From Rothia kristinae NBRC 15354 (GTDB taxonomy: Bacteria > Actinomycetota > Actinomycetes > Actinomycetales > Micrococcaceae), in the NCBI RefSeq assembly GCF_001570865.1, contig NZ_BCSM01000004.1, positions 1-64,000 of the forward strand: DNA of 64,000 bases, written 5' to 3'. The notes beneath the pieces were generated by a model that saw only the letters and a list, made by a program, of their open reading frames with translations, made no database searches and was not told the origin of the DNA. A program made the position numbers and the translations under genes. This document shows, piece by piece, positions 15,742 through 24,885 of the stretch. Numbering within the stretch: the stretch's first letter is position 1; every line of letters begins with the position of its first letter.

Positions 15742-16871
15742 GCCGCCTCCAGGGCCTGGGTGAGATCCGCGATGAGGTCTTCGGCGTCCTCGATGCCCAC
15801 GGCCACGCGCAGCAGCTGCTCGGGGATCAGGGCGGCCTCGCGGTGCTCGTCGGTGTAGGCCCCGTGGGTCATGTGCGCGGGCAGGCAGATCAGGGATTCG
15901 ATGCCGCCCAGGCTCACCGCGAAGCCCCACACCCGCAGGGCCCCGAGGAAGGCGCGCACGTCCCGGCCCTCGGCCAGCTCCATGGAGAACACCGCGCCGG
16001 GACCGTCGGCCTGGCGGGCCTGGATCTCGGCTTCGGCCTCGCTGTGGGAACCGGGCACGTGGACCTTCGCCACCGCCGGGTGCGCTTCCATCGCGGCGAT
16101 GACCTTCCGGGCGTTGTCCTGCTGCCGGTCCATCCGCACCGCGAGGGTCTTCACGTCCTGCAGCAGCCGGTAGGAGTCGATGGGGGAGAGCACCGCCCCG
16201 GAGACCAGCTGGGACTGGGTCATCCGGGCGGCGATCTCGTCGTCGTCGGTGCTCACGACGCCGCCGAGCAGGTCCCCGTGCCCGGCGAGGTACTTGGTCG
16301 CGGACTGCACGACGACGTCGGCACCCAGGGCCAGCGGGCGCTGCAGGTACGGGGTGAGGAAGGTGTTGTCCACGACGACGTACGCGCCGTGGCGGTGGGC
16401 CAGCTCGGCGACCCGGGCGATGTCGGTGACCCGCAGGGTCGGGTTGGCCGGGGTCTCGATGAACACCATCTTCACGGAGTCGTCGAAGTCCTCGTCGGTC
16501 AGCTCGTTCAGGTCCGTGACGAAGCGGTGCCCGATGCCGCGCTGGGGCAGCTCGATGGTCGCGAAGCGGTAGTTCCCGCCGTAGACGGGCAGGCTCATGA
16601 TGATCGAGTCCCCGGTGCGCAGCAGGCCCATCGCCGCGGAGGTCGCGGCCATGCCGGTGGCGAAGGCGAAGGCGTGGCGGGCCCCCTCCAGGGCGGCCAG
16701 CGTCTGCTCCAGGGCGGTGCGGGTGGGGTTGGCGCCGCGCTGGTACTCGTATTCGCCCTCCCCGCCCGCGGTGGGCTGGAGGAAGGTGGAGGCGGTGTAG
16801 ATCGGCGGGACCACGCCGCCCTGCTCGACGTCGTGCAGCGCGTGGATGGTGCGGGTGGTGATGCCTGCCAA
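15738..16871 (-). CDS. trans-sulfuration family PLP enzyme (cystathionine gamma-lyase/synthase type)
   Basis: 377 residues from the proposed start. Cys/Met metabolism PLP fold: YEYQRGANPTR near the N terminus, FATGMAATSAA, YGGNYR (active-site Tyr), ETPANPTLRVTD, VVDNTFLTPY, and the PLP Schiff-base Lys at about residue 193 in SATKYLAGH. The C-terminal SLGGIESLICLPAHMTH is typical. I favour a TTG start at 16871 because GAGGAG lies just upstream and the length then matches the family; GTG 16904 or a start at 16964 would add unusual residues. Lyase and synthase activities cannot be told apart by eye. Coupling to a cystine-type importer suggests use of imported cystine or cystathionine. Confidence 0.88.
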   Translation of the reverse strand: MAGITTRTIHALHDVEQGGVVPPIYTASTFLQPTAGGEGEYEYQRGANPTRTALEQTLAALEGARHAFAFATGMAATSAAMGLLRTGDSIIMSLPVYGGNYRFATIELPQRGIGHRFVTDLNELTDEDFDDSVKMVFIETPANPTLRVTDIARVAELAHRHGAYVVVDNTFLTPYLQRPLALGADVVVQSATKYLAGHGDLLGGVVSTDDDEIAARMTQSQLVSGAVLSPIDSYRLLQDVKTLAVRMDRQQDNARKVIAAMEAHPAVAKVHVPGSHSEAEAEIQARQADGPGAVFSMELAEGRDVRAFLGALRVWGFAVSLGGIESLICLPAHMTHGAYTDEHREAALIPEQLLRVAVGIEDAEDLIADLTQALEAA

Positions 16872-17060
16872 GGGGCCTCCTCGATCGGGTGCGTCCGGTG
16901 TCACCTGAGCCAAGCATGGCAGAGGGGGAGGAAATTCCCGGGTCGGTGGGTTTGTGGGTCGCACCGCGGCCAGTATGACGTCGCGTGTCCGTCAGCTGGT
17001 GATTTCCTGGGTGTGGCGACCGATCCCGATGACGCTCTGTCGCCAAGTCCCCGCCGGCGG

Positions 17061-17066
17061 TAGACT
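17061..17066 (+). promoter_or_regulatory. -10 box upstream of the small Cys-containing gene
   Basis: TAGACT about 82 bp before the start at 17149. It shares the 277-bp divergent gap with the PLP enzyme gene. Confidence 0.4.
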
Positions 17067-17148
17067 GGTGGGGACTTAGGGTGACCTCACCTGCGCGCGA
17101 GCCGCGCCGCGGTGGCGTCGCCGACACGGGCGCGACGGGAAGGCGGTG

Positions 17149-17667
17149 ATGGACATGGGGCTGACGACGTTCCTGCAGGCGCGCCGCGATGCCGCGGAGC
17201 TGGGTGAGGGCGTGTGGCGCCGCGCGCACGATCGCTTCCGCCGGGGCCTGGACCGTTTCCACCAGATCCTGGAGCGCCTGCCCGAGGGCGAGGTGCTGGA
17301 GCAGACGATCCCCCTGGCCAACGAGCTGGCGGACCTGCTGCTGCGGGTGCGCGCCGTGGCCGCGGCCGCCCAGGCCGCAGCCCCCAGCTCCTCCACGGAC
17401 GTCCCGGCCTCCCGGGATGGGCGCTGGTCCGAGCTGCACCGGGCGCTGTCCAAAGCCGGCAATGCCGTCGCGCAGTGCGCGGAGGCCCTGGCGATGATGC
17501 GCTGCAGCGGCGCCTGCGCGAGCGGATGCGCCGCGGCCGACGCCGTGAGCCGGCGCGTGGCCGCCGTCGTCGAGCAGGTGGCCGCCGCCGAGGCGCTGCT
17601 GCCCGGCCGTGAGCAGCCCCAGCCCGCAGCACCCGCCGTGCCCGCCCCGGCCGACTCCGCCGCCTGA
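17149..17667 (+). CDS. hypothetical helical protein with a Cys cluster
   Basis: 172 residues, predicted mostly helical and without signal peptide or membrane segment. The N-terminal half (residues 1-75) is charged and amphipathic (GVWRRAHDRFRRGLDRFHQILERL). In the C-terminal half the order is AQC-x8-CSGACASGC, four Cys within about 18 residues, which could bind a metal or form disulfides. The tail is Ala/Pro rich. ATG 17149 follows GGAAGGCGGTG; GTG 17146 and ATG 17155 are alternatives. No family recognised; it ends 44 bp from the convergent regulator gene. Confidence 0.65.
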   Translation: MDMGLTTFLQARRDAAELGEGVWRRAHDRFRRGLDRFHQILERLPEGEVLEQTIPLANELADLLLRVRAVAAAAQAAAPSSSTDVPASRDGRWSELHRALSKAGNAVAQCAEALAMMRCSGACASGCAAADAVSRRVAAVVEQVAAAEALLPGREQPQPAAPAVPAPADSAA

Positions 17668-17711
17668 GGCCCGTCCGCACCGGGGCGGTGGCCCGGCCCC
17701 GTCGGCTCGGT

Positions 17712-18365
17712 TCAGAGCAGCCGGCGCTCGCGGGCCGCGGCCACCGCGGCGGTGCGGGAGCCGACCCCCAGCTTCTCGTAGATGTGCACCAGGTGCGTCT
17801 TGACCGTGGCCTCGGAGATGAACAGGGTCCGGGCCAGCTGCCGGTTGCTCGCCCCGGTGGCCAGCAGCCGCAGGATCTCCGTCTCCCGTTCGGACAGGGC
17901 CGTCTCCGGGCGGCTCATCCGCTGCAGCAGCGCCGCCGAGACCTCCGGGGCCAGGGTGCTGCGCCCGGCCGCGGTGTCCAGCACCGCCCGGCGCAGGTCC
18001 TCCGGCGGGGCGTCCTTCAGCAGGTACCCCAGGGCCCCGGCCCGCACCGCCGCGAGGATGTCCGCCTGCGTGTCGAAGGTCGTCAGGATCAGCACGGGCG
18101 GGCCGCCGGCCTCCCGGAAGCGGCGGGTCGCGGTGATCCCGTCCATGCCCTTCATCTGGATGTCCATCACGACGACGTCGGCCGACTCCCCGGCCGCCGC
18201 CAGCTGGGCCGCGCGCTCCAGCGCCGCCGCACCGTCCGCGGCCTCGGCGGCCACGCTCAGCTCCGCGAACCCCTCCAGCAGGGCCCGCAGCCCCGCGCGC
18301 ACCACGGGGTGGTCATCCACCAGCAGCACCCGCACGGGGTGCGCCGTCTCGTTCCCGTCCATCAT
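17712..18365 (-). CDS. NarL/LuxR-family response regulator
   Basis: 217 residues. The receiver domain has acidic pocket VDDHP (about residues 17-18), phospho-acceptor Asp68 in [12 protein letters not shown], and the conserved Lys in GYLLKDAPP. The LuxR helix-turn-helix is [23 protein letters not shown]...[18 protein letters not shown]. The ATG overlaps the kinase stop (ATGATGG), so both are coupled. It probably controls the divergent ABC exporter genes (inference from the usual layout of such sets). Confidence 0.95.
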   Translation of the reverse strand: MMDGNETAHPVRVLLVDDHPVVRAGLRALLEGFAELSVAAEAADGAAALERAAQLAAAGESADVVVMDIQMKGMDGITATRRFREAGGPPVLILTTFDTQADILAAVRAGALGYLLKDAPPEDLRRAVLDTAAGRSTLAPEVSAALLQRMSRPETALSERETEILRLLATGASNRQLARTLFISEATVKTHLVHIYEKLGVGSRTAAVAAARERRLL

Positions 18366-20029
18366 CCTCGCCTCCCGTCCTGCGTCTCCCTCGGGCCCGC
18401 CGATGGCGCCGCCCCGGCGACCCGCCCGGCCGTCCCGGCCGCCGCATCGAGGGCTGCCGCGGACTCCGCGGTCTCCTCCGAGGCGTCATCCGCGGTGCTC
18501 GCGGACCCGACGGCGTCGCCGGTCGCGGAGGTCAGCGGCAGGCGCATCCCGATCACCGTGCCCTCCTCGGGTGCCGAATCCACCGTCAGGCTCCCGCCCA
18601 GGGTCTGCAGCCGACGCCGCAGCCCCGGCAGCCCGTACCCGGAATCCGACCCGCCCGCGGCCCGGGGATCCTCCAGGGTCGCGGGGTCGAAGCCGACGCC
18701 GTCGTCGTAGACATCCAGCAGGGCCTCCTCCGCGGAGACGGTCAGGGTCAGCACGGCCCGGGCCGCCCCGGCGTGGGCGGTGACGTTGGCCAGGCTCGCC
18801 TGCGCCCCGCGCAGCAGCGCGGTCTGTACCGGCTCCGGCAGCTGCGTCGCCTCCCGGCCCTCCAGCCGCAGCGAGCACTCCAAGCGCTGCCCGCGGGCCG
18901 CCTCCTGCGCCTCGGTGCGCCGGCACAGGACGGTCAGCGCCTCCGGCAGCCCCGGCCCCTCGGGCACGGCGGCCAGATCCCGCACGAACCGGCGCGCCTG
19001 CGCCAGGTTCTCCCCGGCGCCCTCCTCGATCACGGCCAGCTGCCGCTGCACCTGCCGGGTGTTCCCGGCCGCCAGCCCGGCGCGCGCCGCCCGGGCGACC
19101 AGCAGGATCGAGGACAGTCCCTGGGCCACGGTGTCGTGGATCTCCCGCGCCAGCCGCTCCCGCTCCTCGGCGCGCCCGGCCCGCCGCTCCCGCTCCGCCA
19201 GCTCCGCCTGGGCCAGGCGCAGCGCCTCCGCGGTGCGTGCGTGGTGCTCGGCGTCGGCGGCCAGGGAGCGGTACGTGGAGGAGATGACCACCGCCAGCAC
19301 GGCCCCCAGCAGCGGACCCACCGCGGCGCCGGCGGAGTAGTCCCCGCCGCCGTGGGCCAGGGGCACCAGGGCCGAGACCGCCCACAGCAGGACCACCGCG
19401 GCCAGGCCTGTCCGATGCGGGCACAGGTGCAGGAACAGGAACATCAGCGGGAAGACCACCCACACGAAGTCCGGGGAGATGGCCACCAGGCACAGCCACA
19501 GCAGCGTCACCGCCGCCAGCCACGACCCGGCCCACCGCCGCGGAACCCCGGAGGGCGCACCCTCCGGCCCGGCGCCAGGCCCGGCTCCCGGTTCGGAGCC
19601 CGGGACGGTCTCACCCCGCCCCGCCCGGCGCGCGTGGCGGTTCTCCCACACGGTCCCGGCCAGGTACACCGCGGCCAGCAGCGCGGTGGCCGCGATGGCG
19701 CAGGCCGCCGGGGCGGCGTCGGGAACCCGGGTGCCCGTCCAGAGGTAGCGGACCAGGCCGAAGCCCAGCAGGAACGCGAACATCACGTGCAGCGCGACCC
19801 GCAGGGTCCGCAGCACGGGCAGCTGGGGCCGGGTGGCCCGGGAGACCGGGTGCCCGGTCGCGGAGTGCCCGGCGGACGCGGTGCGGGACCGCCCGACGGC
19901 GCGGGCGCGCGAGGCGGCGACGGGATCGGCGGTCGGATCGGCGGGTGGGTCGAGGGGGCGGGGCACGGGATCACTGTAGCTGCCGTGGGCCCCGCCGGGC
20001 CGGGTGCGGGCGGCGTCGGACCCGGACAT
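18362..20029 (-). CDS. NarL-type sensor histidine kinase
   Basis: 555 residues from ATG 20029. A long disordered Pro/Ala-rich N terminus (about 1-75) is followed by about six membrane helices (85-290) interrupted by a Gly/Pro-rich cytoplasmic loop. The dimerisation/phospho-acceptor box is [17 protein letters not shown] (HisKA_3). The ATPase domain has NVTAHAG (N box), DDGVGFDP (G1) and [10 protein letters not shown] (G2). A hydrophilic Ala-rich tail follows. The membrane-embedded sensor with little extracellular sequence resembles DesK/LiaS-like kinases that sense envelope stress or lipids. The frame is open further upstream, but that overlaps the divergent ABC gene. Confidence 0.92.
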   Translation of the reverse strand: MSGSDAARTRPGGAHGSYSDPVPRPLDPPADPTADPVAASRARAVGRSRTASAGHSATGHPVSRATRPQLPVLRTLRVALHVMFAFLLGFGLVRYLWTGTRVPDAAPAACAIAATALLAAVYLAGTVWENRHARRAGRGETVPGSEPGAGPGAGPEGAPSGVPRRWAGSWLAAVTLLWLCLVAISPDFVWVVFPLMFLFLHLCPHRTGLAAVVLLWAVSALVPLAHGGGDYSAGAAVGPLLGAVLAVVISSTYRSLAADAEHHARTAEALRLAQAELAERERRAGRAEERERLAREIHDTVAQGLSSILLVARAARAGLAAGNTRQVQRQLAVIEEGAGENLAQARRFVRDLAAVPEGPGLPEALTVLCRRTEAQEAARGQRLECSLRLEGREATQLPEPVQTALLRGAQASLANVTAHAGAARAVLTLTVSAEEALLDVYDDGVGFDPATLEDPRAAGGSDSGYGLPGLRRRLQTLGGSLTVDSAPEEGTVIGMRLPLTSATGDAVGSASTADDASEETAESAAALDAAAGTAGRVAGAAPSAGPRETQDGRRG

Positions 20030-20135
20030 CAACCGAACGGATGAGCCCGGATCCGCCGGGGCCCCGATGTGCCGGACACCCCCGCCGCCGGAGAGTGGAG
20101 ATCGATACGGACGAGACCCGAGAAAGGAGCCCACG

Positions 20136-21269
20136 ATGTACCTGGGCATCCGCGACATCCGCGCCGCGAAGGGCCGGTTCGCGCTGATCGGCTCGGTGGT
20201 CGGGTTGATCACCCTGCTGCTGGTCATGCTCACCGGCCTGACCGGCGGGCTGGGGGCGCAGAACACCTCCGCGCTGAGCGCGTTGAAGGCGGACCGCTTC
20301 GTCTTCGGCCCCGGCACCTCGCAGAGCGACGACGGGAAGCCCCCGCAGGCCGAGGTCTCCTTCACCGCCTCCGGGATCACCCGGGAGCAGGCCGAGGCCT
20401 GGCGGGGCACCGACGGGGTGGAGCAGGCGACGCCGATCGGCATCACCCAGACCCGGGTGGAGGGGGACTCCGCCGCCACCGCCGCGATCTTCGGGGTGCC
20501 CGACGGCTCCGACCTGCCTCACCGGGCCGCCGGCGAGCCGCTGCAGGGGACCGCGCAGATCCGCTCCGGGACCGCCGTCGTCTCCCGCACCGCGGCCTCT
20601 GACCTCGGCGTCGGGGTGGGGGACCGGGTCGCCGTCGGCGGCCGGACGCTGGAGGTCACCGGGGTGCTGCCCGACGAGTGGTACAGCCACAGCCCCGTGA
20701 TCTGGACGGACACCGGCGCCTGGCAGGGCCTGACCCACGCCTCCGGCGCCGGAGAGCAGACCCCCGTCGGCACGGTGCTGGCGGTGCGGGGGAACCTGGA
20801 CGACGCCGCCTGGACCGCCGCGGAGCATCGCACCGACACGGTCACGGCCACCACCCGCGGATCCTTCCAGGGGCTGGCCTCCTACTCCTCGGAGCGGGGC
20901 TCCCTGCTGACCATGCAGGGCTTCCTCTACGGGATCTCCGCGCTGGTGACGATCTCCTTCCTCACCGTGTGGACCATCCAGCGCACCCGCGACATCGCGG
21001 TGCTGCGAGCCCTCGGCGCGGCCGGGTCCTACCTGGTGCGCGACGCCGTCGGGCAGGCCGCCGTGATCCTCGCCGTCGGGGTCGCGGCCGGGACGCTGGC
21101 GGCCACCGGACTCGGCGCCCTCGCCGCCCGCGGGGTGCCCTTCACGCTGGACGCGGCCACGACCCTCGTCCCGGCCGCCGGAATCTGGATCCTCGGGATC
21201 CTCGGCTCGCTGGTCGCGGTGCGCCGAGTCGCCACCGTGGACCCCATGATCGCCCTGGGAGGCAACTGA
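20136..21269 (+). CDS. FtsX-type ABC transporter permease (MacB/DevC-like)
   Basis: 377 residues. Topology is one N-terminal helix (about 16-38), a large extracytoplasmic domain (about 40-260), and three C-terminal helices, as in FtsX/MacB-like permeases. FtsX features include FLTVWTIQRTRDIAVLRALGAAGSYL and the last helix ending in VRRVATVDPMIALGG. AAAGGAG lies eight bases before ATG 20136. The stop overlaps the ATG of the ATPase gene (TGATG). With the two-component genes on the other strand this looks like a sensed export or lipid-extraction module. Confidence 0.9.
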   Translation: MYLGIRDIRAAKGRFALIGSVVGLITLLLVMLTGLTGGLGAQNTSALSALKADRFVFGPGTSQSDDGKPPQAEVSFTASGITREQAEAWRGTDGVEQATPIGITQTRVEGDSAATAAIFGVPDGSDLPHRAAGEPLQGTAQIRSGTAVVSRTAASDLGVGVGDRVAVGGRTLEVTGVLPDEWYSHSPVIWTDTGAWQGLTHASGAGEQTPVGTVLAVRGNLDDAAWTAAEHRTDTVTATTRGSFQGLASYSSERGSLLTMQGFLYGISALVTISFLTVWTIQRTRDIAVLRALGAAGSYLVRDAVGQAAVILAVGVAAGTLAATGLGALAARGVPFTLDAATTLVPAAGIWILGILGSLVAVRRVATVDPMIALGGN

Positions 21270-22123
21270 TGAGCACCATCGAGAAGATCGAGAAGACCCT
21301 GCACCCGACCGCCGGACACACCCCCGAGCACCGGGCCGGCGAGCACCGGGGTGCTGGCCATCGGGCCGACGAACGCCCGGTCGAGCGGTCACGGCGTGAG
21401 CCGGTCGGCGAGGCCGCCTCTTCGCCCCTGGTCCTGCGCGGGGTGAGTCTGGAGTACCCGGACGGCACGGACGAGGACGGCCGGCCGCGGACCCTGCAGG
21501 CCCTGGATTCCGTGGATCTGAGCGCCGAGCGCGGCCGACTGTGCGCCGTGGTCGGGGAATCCGGTTCGGGGAAGTCCTCGCTGCTGTCCGTGGCCGCCAC
21601 GCTGATCGCCCCCACCGACGGGTCCGTGCGCATCGCCGGGACCGAGACCGTCGGGGCCGCGGAGAAGGAGCGGGCCCGGCTGCGGCGGGAGGAGATCGGC
21701 GTCGTCTTCCAGCAGCCCAACCTCATCGCCTCCCTGACCGCGCTCGAGCAGCTGCTGATCGCCGAGCACATCCGCGGGCTGCGCGGGAAGCGGCTGCGGG
21801 CCCGCCGGGAGCGGGCCCAGGAGCTGCTGAACCGGGTGGGCCTGGCCGGTCTGGGGGATCGGCGCCTGCACCAGCTCTCCGGCGGGCAGCGTCAGCGGGT
21901 CAACATCGCCCGCGCGCTCATGGGCTCCCCGTCCGTGCTGCTGGCCGACGAGCCGACCTCCGCACTGGACGCCTCCCGCTCGCGGGAGGTCGTGCGGCTG
22001 CTGGCGGAGATCACCCGGGAATTCGACGTCGCGACCCTCATGGTCACCCACGAGACCGAGCTGCTGGACGCGGCGGACCGGGTGGTGACGATGAGCGACG
22101 GCCGCCTGACCGAGGGTGTCTGA
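21269..22123 (+). CDS. ABC transporter ATP-binding protein (MacB/LolD type)
   Basis: 284 residues. After a hydrophilic, His/Arg-rich extension of about 50 residues the ATPase domain shows Walker A GESGSGKSS, Q-loop VVFQQPNLI, signature LSGGQRQR, Walker B VLLADEPTSALD and H-loop MVTHETEL. The LolD/MacB subfamily normally has about 230 residues, so the N-terminal extension is unusual. GGGAGG precedes the ATG, which overlaps the permease stop. It forms the exporter with the upstream permease. Confidence 0.93.
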   Translation: MSTIEKIEKTLHPTAGHTPEHRAGEHRGAGHRADERPVERSRREPVGEAASSPLVLRGVSLEYPDGTDEDGRPRTLQALDSVDLSAERGRLCAVVGESGSGKSSLLSVAATLIAPTDGSVRIAGTETVGAAEKERARLRREEIGVVFQQPNLIASLTALEQLLIAEHIRGLRGKRLRARRERAQELLNRVGLAGLGDRRLHQLSGGQRQRVNIARALMGSPSVLLADEPTSALDASRSREVVRLLAEITREFDVATLMVTHETELLDAADRVVTMSDGRLTEGV

Positions 22124-22158
22124 GCCCGCCGGTCCGTCGGCGCGGGGACGCGGTGCGG

Positions 22159-23010
22159 TCAGTCCCGCCAGAGGCCGTAGGTCTGGGCCAGGGTGGAGAC
22201 CTTCCGGGCTCGAGCCAGGCGCGGCAGGTAGGAGCCCTCCTTCGGGACGGCGCCGTCCTTCTCCTTCTTCAGCATCTCCCGCGCCCAGGAGATCTCCTCC
22301 TCGGAGGGAGCCAGGCCGCGGTTGATCGCATCCGTCTGCCCCGGATCCAGGGTGAGCTTGCCCGTCATGCCCATGGTCGCGGTGATCCGGCAGGCCTCCC
22401 GCAGGCCCGCCTCGTCCACGCCGTTGGCGGGGCCGTCGATGGGCCCGGGCAGGTTGCCCACCCGGGAGGCGATCACCAGGGTGGAGCGAGCATGGGCCAT
22501 CGCCATCGGGTCATCGGAGATGCCGGTGTCCTTGCGGAAGTCCCCGGTGCCGAAGGCCAGGCGGAAGGTCCCCGGGGCCTTGGCGATGTCCACCGCGTTG
22601 ACCAGGCCCACCGCGGACTCGATCAGCCCGATCACCGGGGTGCCCGCGCGGGACATCATGGCGGTGCGGGTGATGTGATCCGGCTGCTCCGTCTCCGCCA
22701 GCACGATCCCGCGCAGCCCCTCCGCCTCGGACAGGGCCGCGAGGTCCTCGCTCCACTGGTCGGTGGTGATGGCGTTGACGCGCACCCACGCGCGCATGCC
22801 CGAGTTCAGGGCCCGCACCACGCGCTCGCGGGCGGAGTCCTTCTGATCCGCGGGGGTGCCGTCCTCCAGGTCCAGGATGATCGAATCCGCCTCGGACTCG
22901 TAGTTGGGCTCGAAGGAGTCCTCGTTGGCCGCGGAGGTCAGCAGCCAGGAGCGGGAGAGGCGGGCGGGCAGCTGGGCGGCGCGCTCGTTGCGGTGGAAGG
23001 TGTGCGGCAT
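22159..23010 (-). CDS. HpcH/HpaI aldolase / citrate lyase beta-like protein
   Basis: 283 residues of the CitE-like TIM-barrel family. SWLLTSAANEDSF at the N terminus, then DSIILDLEDGTP (Mg-binding Glu/Asp region), RVNAI, and IGLIESAVGLVNAVDIA; MTGKLTLDPGQ is the CoA/substrate segment. Known relatives cleave citramalyl-, malyl- or citryl-CoA; substrate cannot be told here. ATG 23010 follows AAAGGG. It is alone on the minus strand, with tRNA-Thr upstream. Confidence 0.87.
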   Translation of the reverse strand: MPHTFHRNERAAQLPARLSRSWLLTSAANEDSFEPNYESEADSIILDLEDGTPADQKDSARERVVRALNSGMRAWVRVNAITTDQWSEDLAALSEAEGLRGIVLAETEQPDHITRTAMMSRAGTPVIGLIESAVGLVNAVDIAKAPGTFRLAFGTGDFRKDTGISDDPMAMAHARSTLVIASRVGNLPGPIDGPANGVDEAGLREACRITATMGMTGKLTLDPGQTDAINRGLAPSEEEISWAREMLKKEKDGAVPKEGSYLPRLARARKVSTLAQTYGLWRD

Positions 23011-23122
23011 GGGGACCCTTTCGGACGTCGTCGGTTCGGCTCCCCACCCTACGCGGGGGCCCGCGCGGCTGTCTGTGGGGCGGGCCGCGCGGCGTCGGCG
23101 GCGGGCGCGGCGGCCACGTTGT

Positions 23123-23181
23123 GGGAGCCGTGCGGTGTTTCGGGAGCCCCGGCAGTGCTCCCGAAACACCGCACGGCTCCC
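23123..23181. repeat. perfect 25-bp inverted repeat with 9-nt loop
   Basis: The arm 23123-23147 (containing CGGTGTTTCGGGAGC) is exactly complementary to 23157-23181. It lies between the CitE-like gene start and tRNA-Thr, on the transcript leaving tRNA-Thr on the minus strand, so it may end that transcript. Arms share the TTCGGGA/TCCCGAA motif with the family B repeats. Confidence 0.7.
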
Positions 23182-23306
23182 GAATCCGGATTGCGGCTGC
23201 GCCCGGGTGCGTCCGACGGCGTCTGGCGGCACCGGGAGGGAGAGGTGCGCAGGACGCGACGCGGGCCGCGGCGTCGTCGTGGTGACGAGGCCGCGGCCCG
23301 CGGTGG

Positions 23307-23382
23307 TGGAGCCTCCTGCCGGAATCGAACCGGCGACCTAATCTTTACGAGGGATTCGCTCTACCGACTGAGCTAAGGAGGC
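23307..23382 (-). tRNA. tRNA-Thr (anticodon CGT)
   Basis: Read from 23382. Acceptor stem GCCTCCT/AGGAGGC, D arm GCTCAGTCGGTAGAGC, anticodon loop CTCGTAA, T loop TTCGAAT, discriminator T and an encoded CCA (23307-23309). One C-A mismatch closes the anticodon stem. The two serine tRNAs in this window lack an encoded CCA. Confidence 0.95.
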
Positions 23383-23721
23383 AAGCGCTGGCCGCGCCCC
23401 GGCGGGAGGGAGCGGCGCAACGCGACCATCAGGTTACCAGACCCCGCCCGGCCCCGCACGACGCTCATCCGCTCCCACCGCTCCCCGAGCCGGCGCATCC
23501 GTTCCCGAATCCGGCGATTCTGGGAACCGATGCGCCGGGTCGCGGGAGGGGGAAGGCGGGAGGAGCGGGAGCCGACGTGCCGGCTCAGCTCCCCGGGATG
23601 CCCGGAATAACGGCCCCGGCCGACCCCGTTGCACCGGATGACACGCCGCGAACAGCGGGAATCCCCGCGACGCCCCCGGGTGGCGGATGCCGCGCGGGAC
23701 CCCGCAGAACAGGAGCACACC
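23383..23721. other. 339-bp gap with a family B palindromic repeat
   Basis: No gene is supported. The gap holds the tRNA-Thr promoter region (not clear by eye), a hairpin repeat of family B at 23487-23538, and the leader of the NAD(P)-binding gene with AGGAG before ATG 23722. Confidence 0.4.
23487..23538. repeat. dispersed intergenic repeat, family B, copy 1
   Basis: A stem of about 18 bp (CCGGCGCATCCGTTCCC with TGGGAACCGATGCGCCGG, one mismatch) and a 14-nt loop. The first 23 bases (23487-23509) are identical to 44771-44793. Confidence 0.75.
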
Positions 23722-24399
23722 ATGAGCACCATCGGCATCATCGGCGGACACGGCAAGGTCGCCCTGCTGGCGGCCCCCCTGCTGGTCGAGCAGGGCCACC
23801 GGGTCCGGTCCGTCATCCGCAAGCAGGAGCAGATCGCCGACGTCGAGCAGACCGGGGCCGAGGCCGTGGTCCGCGACGTCATGGACCTGTCCACCGATCA
23901 GATCGCCGCGCTGTTCCGCGATCAGGCGCTGGACGCCGTCGTGTGGTCCGCAGGCGTGGGCGGCGGGGACCCGGAGCGCACCTGGAAGGTGGACCGCGAC
24001 GCCGCGATCCGCACCATGGACGCCGCCGTGCAGGCCGGGGTCTCCCGCTACGTCATGGTCTCCTACCTGGGCTCCTCCCTGGAGCACGAGGTCCCGAAGG
24101 AGGACGACTTCTACGCCTACGCCCAGTCCAAGGCCGAGGCCGATGAGCACCTGCGCGGCACCTCCCTGGACTACACGATCCTCGGTCCCGGGATGCTGAC
24201 CCTGGAGGAGCCCACCGGGAAGATCGACGTCACCACGGACCCGCAGGATGCCGACACCTCCCGCGCCAACGTGGCCCGTGTGATCGCCGCGGTGCTGGCC
24301 GATGACTCCACCATCGGCAAGGCCATCCCCTTCACCGACGGGGACACCGCGATCGCCGAGGCCGTGGCCGGCGCCCCGGAGAGCACCCGGCTCGCCTGA
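23722..24399 (+). CDS. NAD(P)-binding atypical SDR protein
   Basis: 225 residues. The dinucleotide loop is IGIIGGHGKVA, with a basic second strand (SVIRKQEQ) suggesting NADP(H). VVWSAGVGG, YVMVSYLGS and YAQSKAEADEHL with a Tyr-x3-Lys (YAQSK) follow, as in YwnB-like SDR proteins. AGGAG is seven bases before ATG 23722. A strong hairpin follows the stop, so it is probably a single-gene transcript. Substrate unknown. Confidence 0.87.
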   Translation: MSTIGIIGGHGKVALLAAPLLVEQGHRVRSVIRKQEQIADVEQTGAEAVVRDVMDLSTDQIAALFRDQALDAVVWSAGVGGGDPERTWKVDRDAAIRTMDAAVQAGVSRYVMVSYLGSSLEHEVPKEDDFYAYAQSKAEADEHLRGTSLDYTILGPGMLTLEEPTGKIDVTTDPQDADTSRANVARVIAAVLADDSTIGKAIPFTDGDTAIAEAVAGAPESTRLA

Positions 24400-24429
24400 G
24401 CCGCCCGACCGAGGCCGCCCTCCCACCTC

Positions 24430-24473
24430 GACGCCGCCCGCACCCGCCCCTTCCGGCGGGTGTGGGCGGCGTC
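24430..24473 (+). terminator. GC-rich hairpin terminator
   Basis: A 19-bp stem (GACGCCGCCCGCACCCGCC with one G-T wobble in the partner strand) and a CCTTCC loop, 30 bp after the NAD(P)-binding gene. No T-run. Confidence 0.7.
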
Positions 24474-24567
24474 ATCGCGTCCCGGGCCGCGCTGGGAGAT
24501 ACTGACTCCCGGGGCCCGCGCCGCGGGCTCACGCAGACCTGACCGTCCGAGACGCGAGGAGCACACC

Positions 24568-24885
24568 ATGGTCTTCCGGCAGCGCAAGAACGACGACGCC
24601 GAGCGCCCCGCCCCCGAGGCGCGGCTGGAGGCCACCGTCTCCGGGCGCGTGCAGGGCGTGGGGTTCCGCTGGTGGACCCGCGGGATCGCCGTGGACCACG
24701 GCCTCACCGGCTACGCCGAGAACCTGCCCGACGGGGACGTTCAGGTGGTGGCCGAAGGCACCCGCGACGGGGTGGAGGCGCTGTACGCCCAGCTGACCTC
24801 CGGGGACACCGCCGGGCACGTCAGCGACGTCCGGCACCGCTACACGAGCGCGACCGGCGAGTTCGAGGACTTCGGCACCCGGTGA
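24568..24885 (+). CDS. acylphosphatase
   Basis: 105 residues, including an N-terminal extension of about 20. The catalytic pattern is complete: ATVSGRVQGVGFRWW with the phosphate-binding Arg, and the catalytic Asn in YAENLPDGDVQVVAEG. It hydrolyses acyl phosphates such as acetyl phosphate. GAGGAG lies seven bases before ATG 24568. The stop overlaps the GTG of the cation transporter gene (GTGA), so this is the first gene of a coupled three-gene run. Confidence 0.92.
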   Translation: MVFRQRKNDDAERPAPEARLEATVSGRVQGVGFRWWTRGIAVDHGLTGYAENLPDGDVQVVAEGTRDGVEALYAQLTSGDTAGHVSDVRHRYTSATGEFEDFGTR

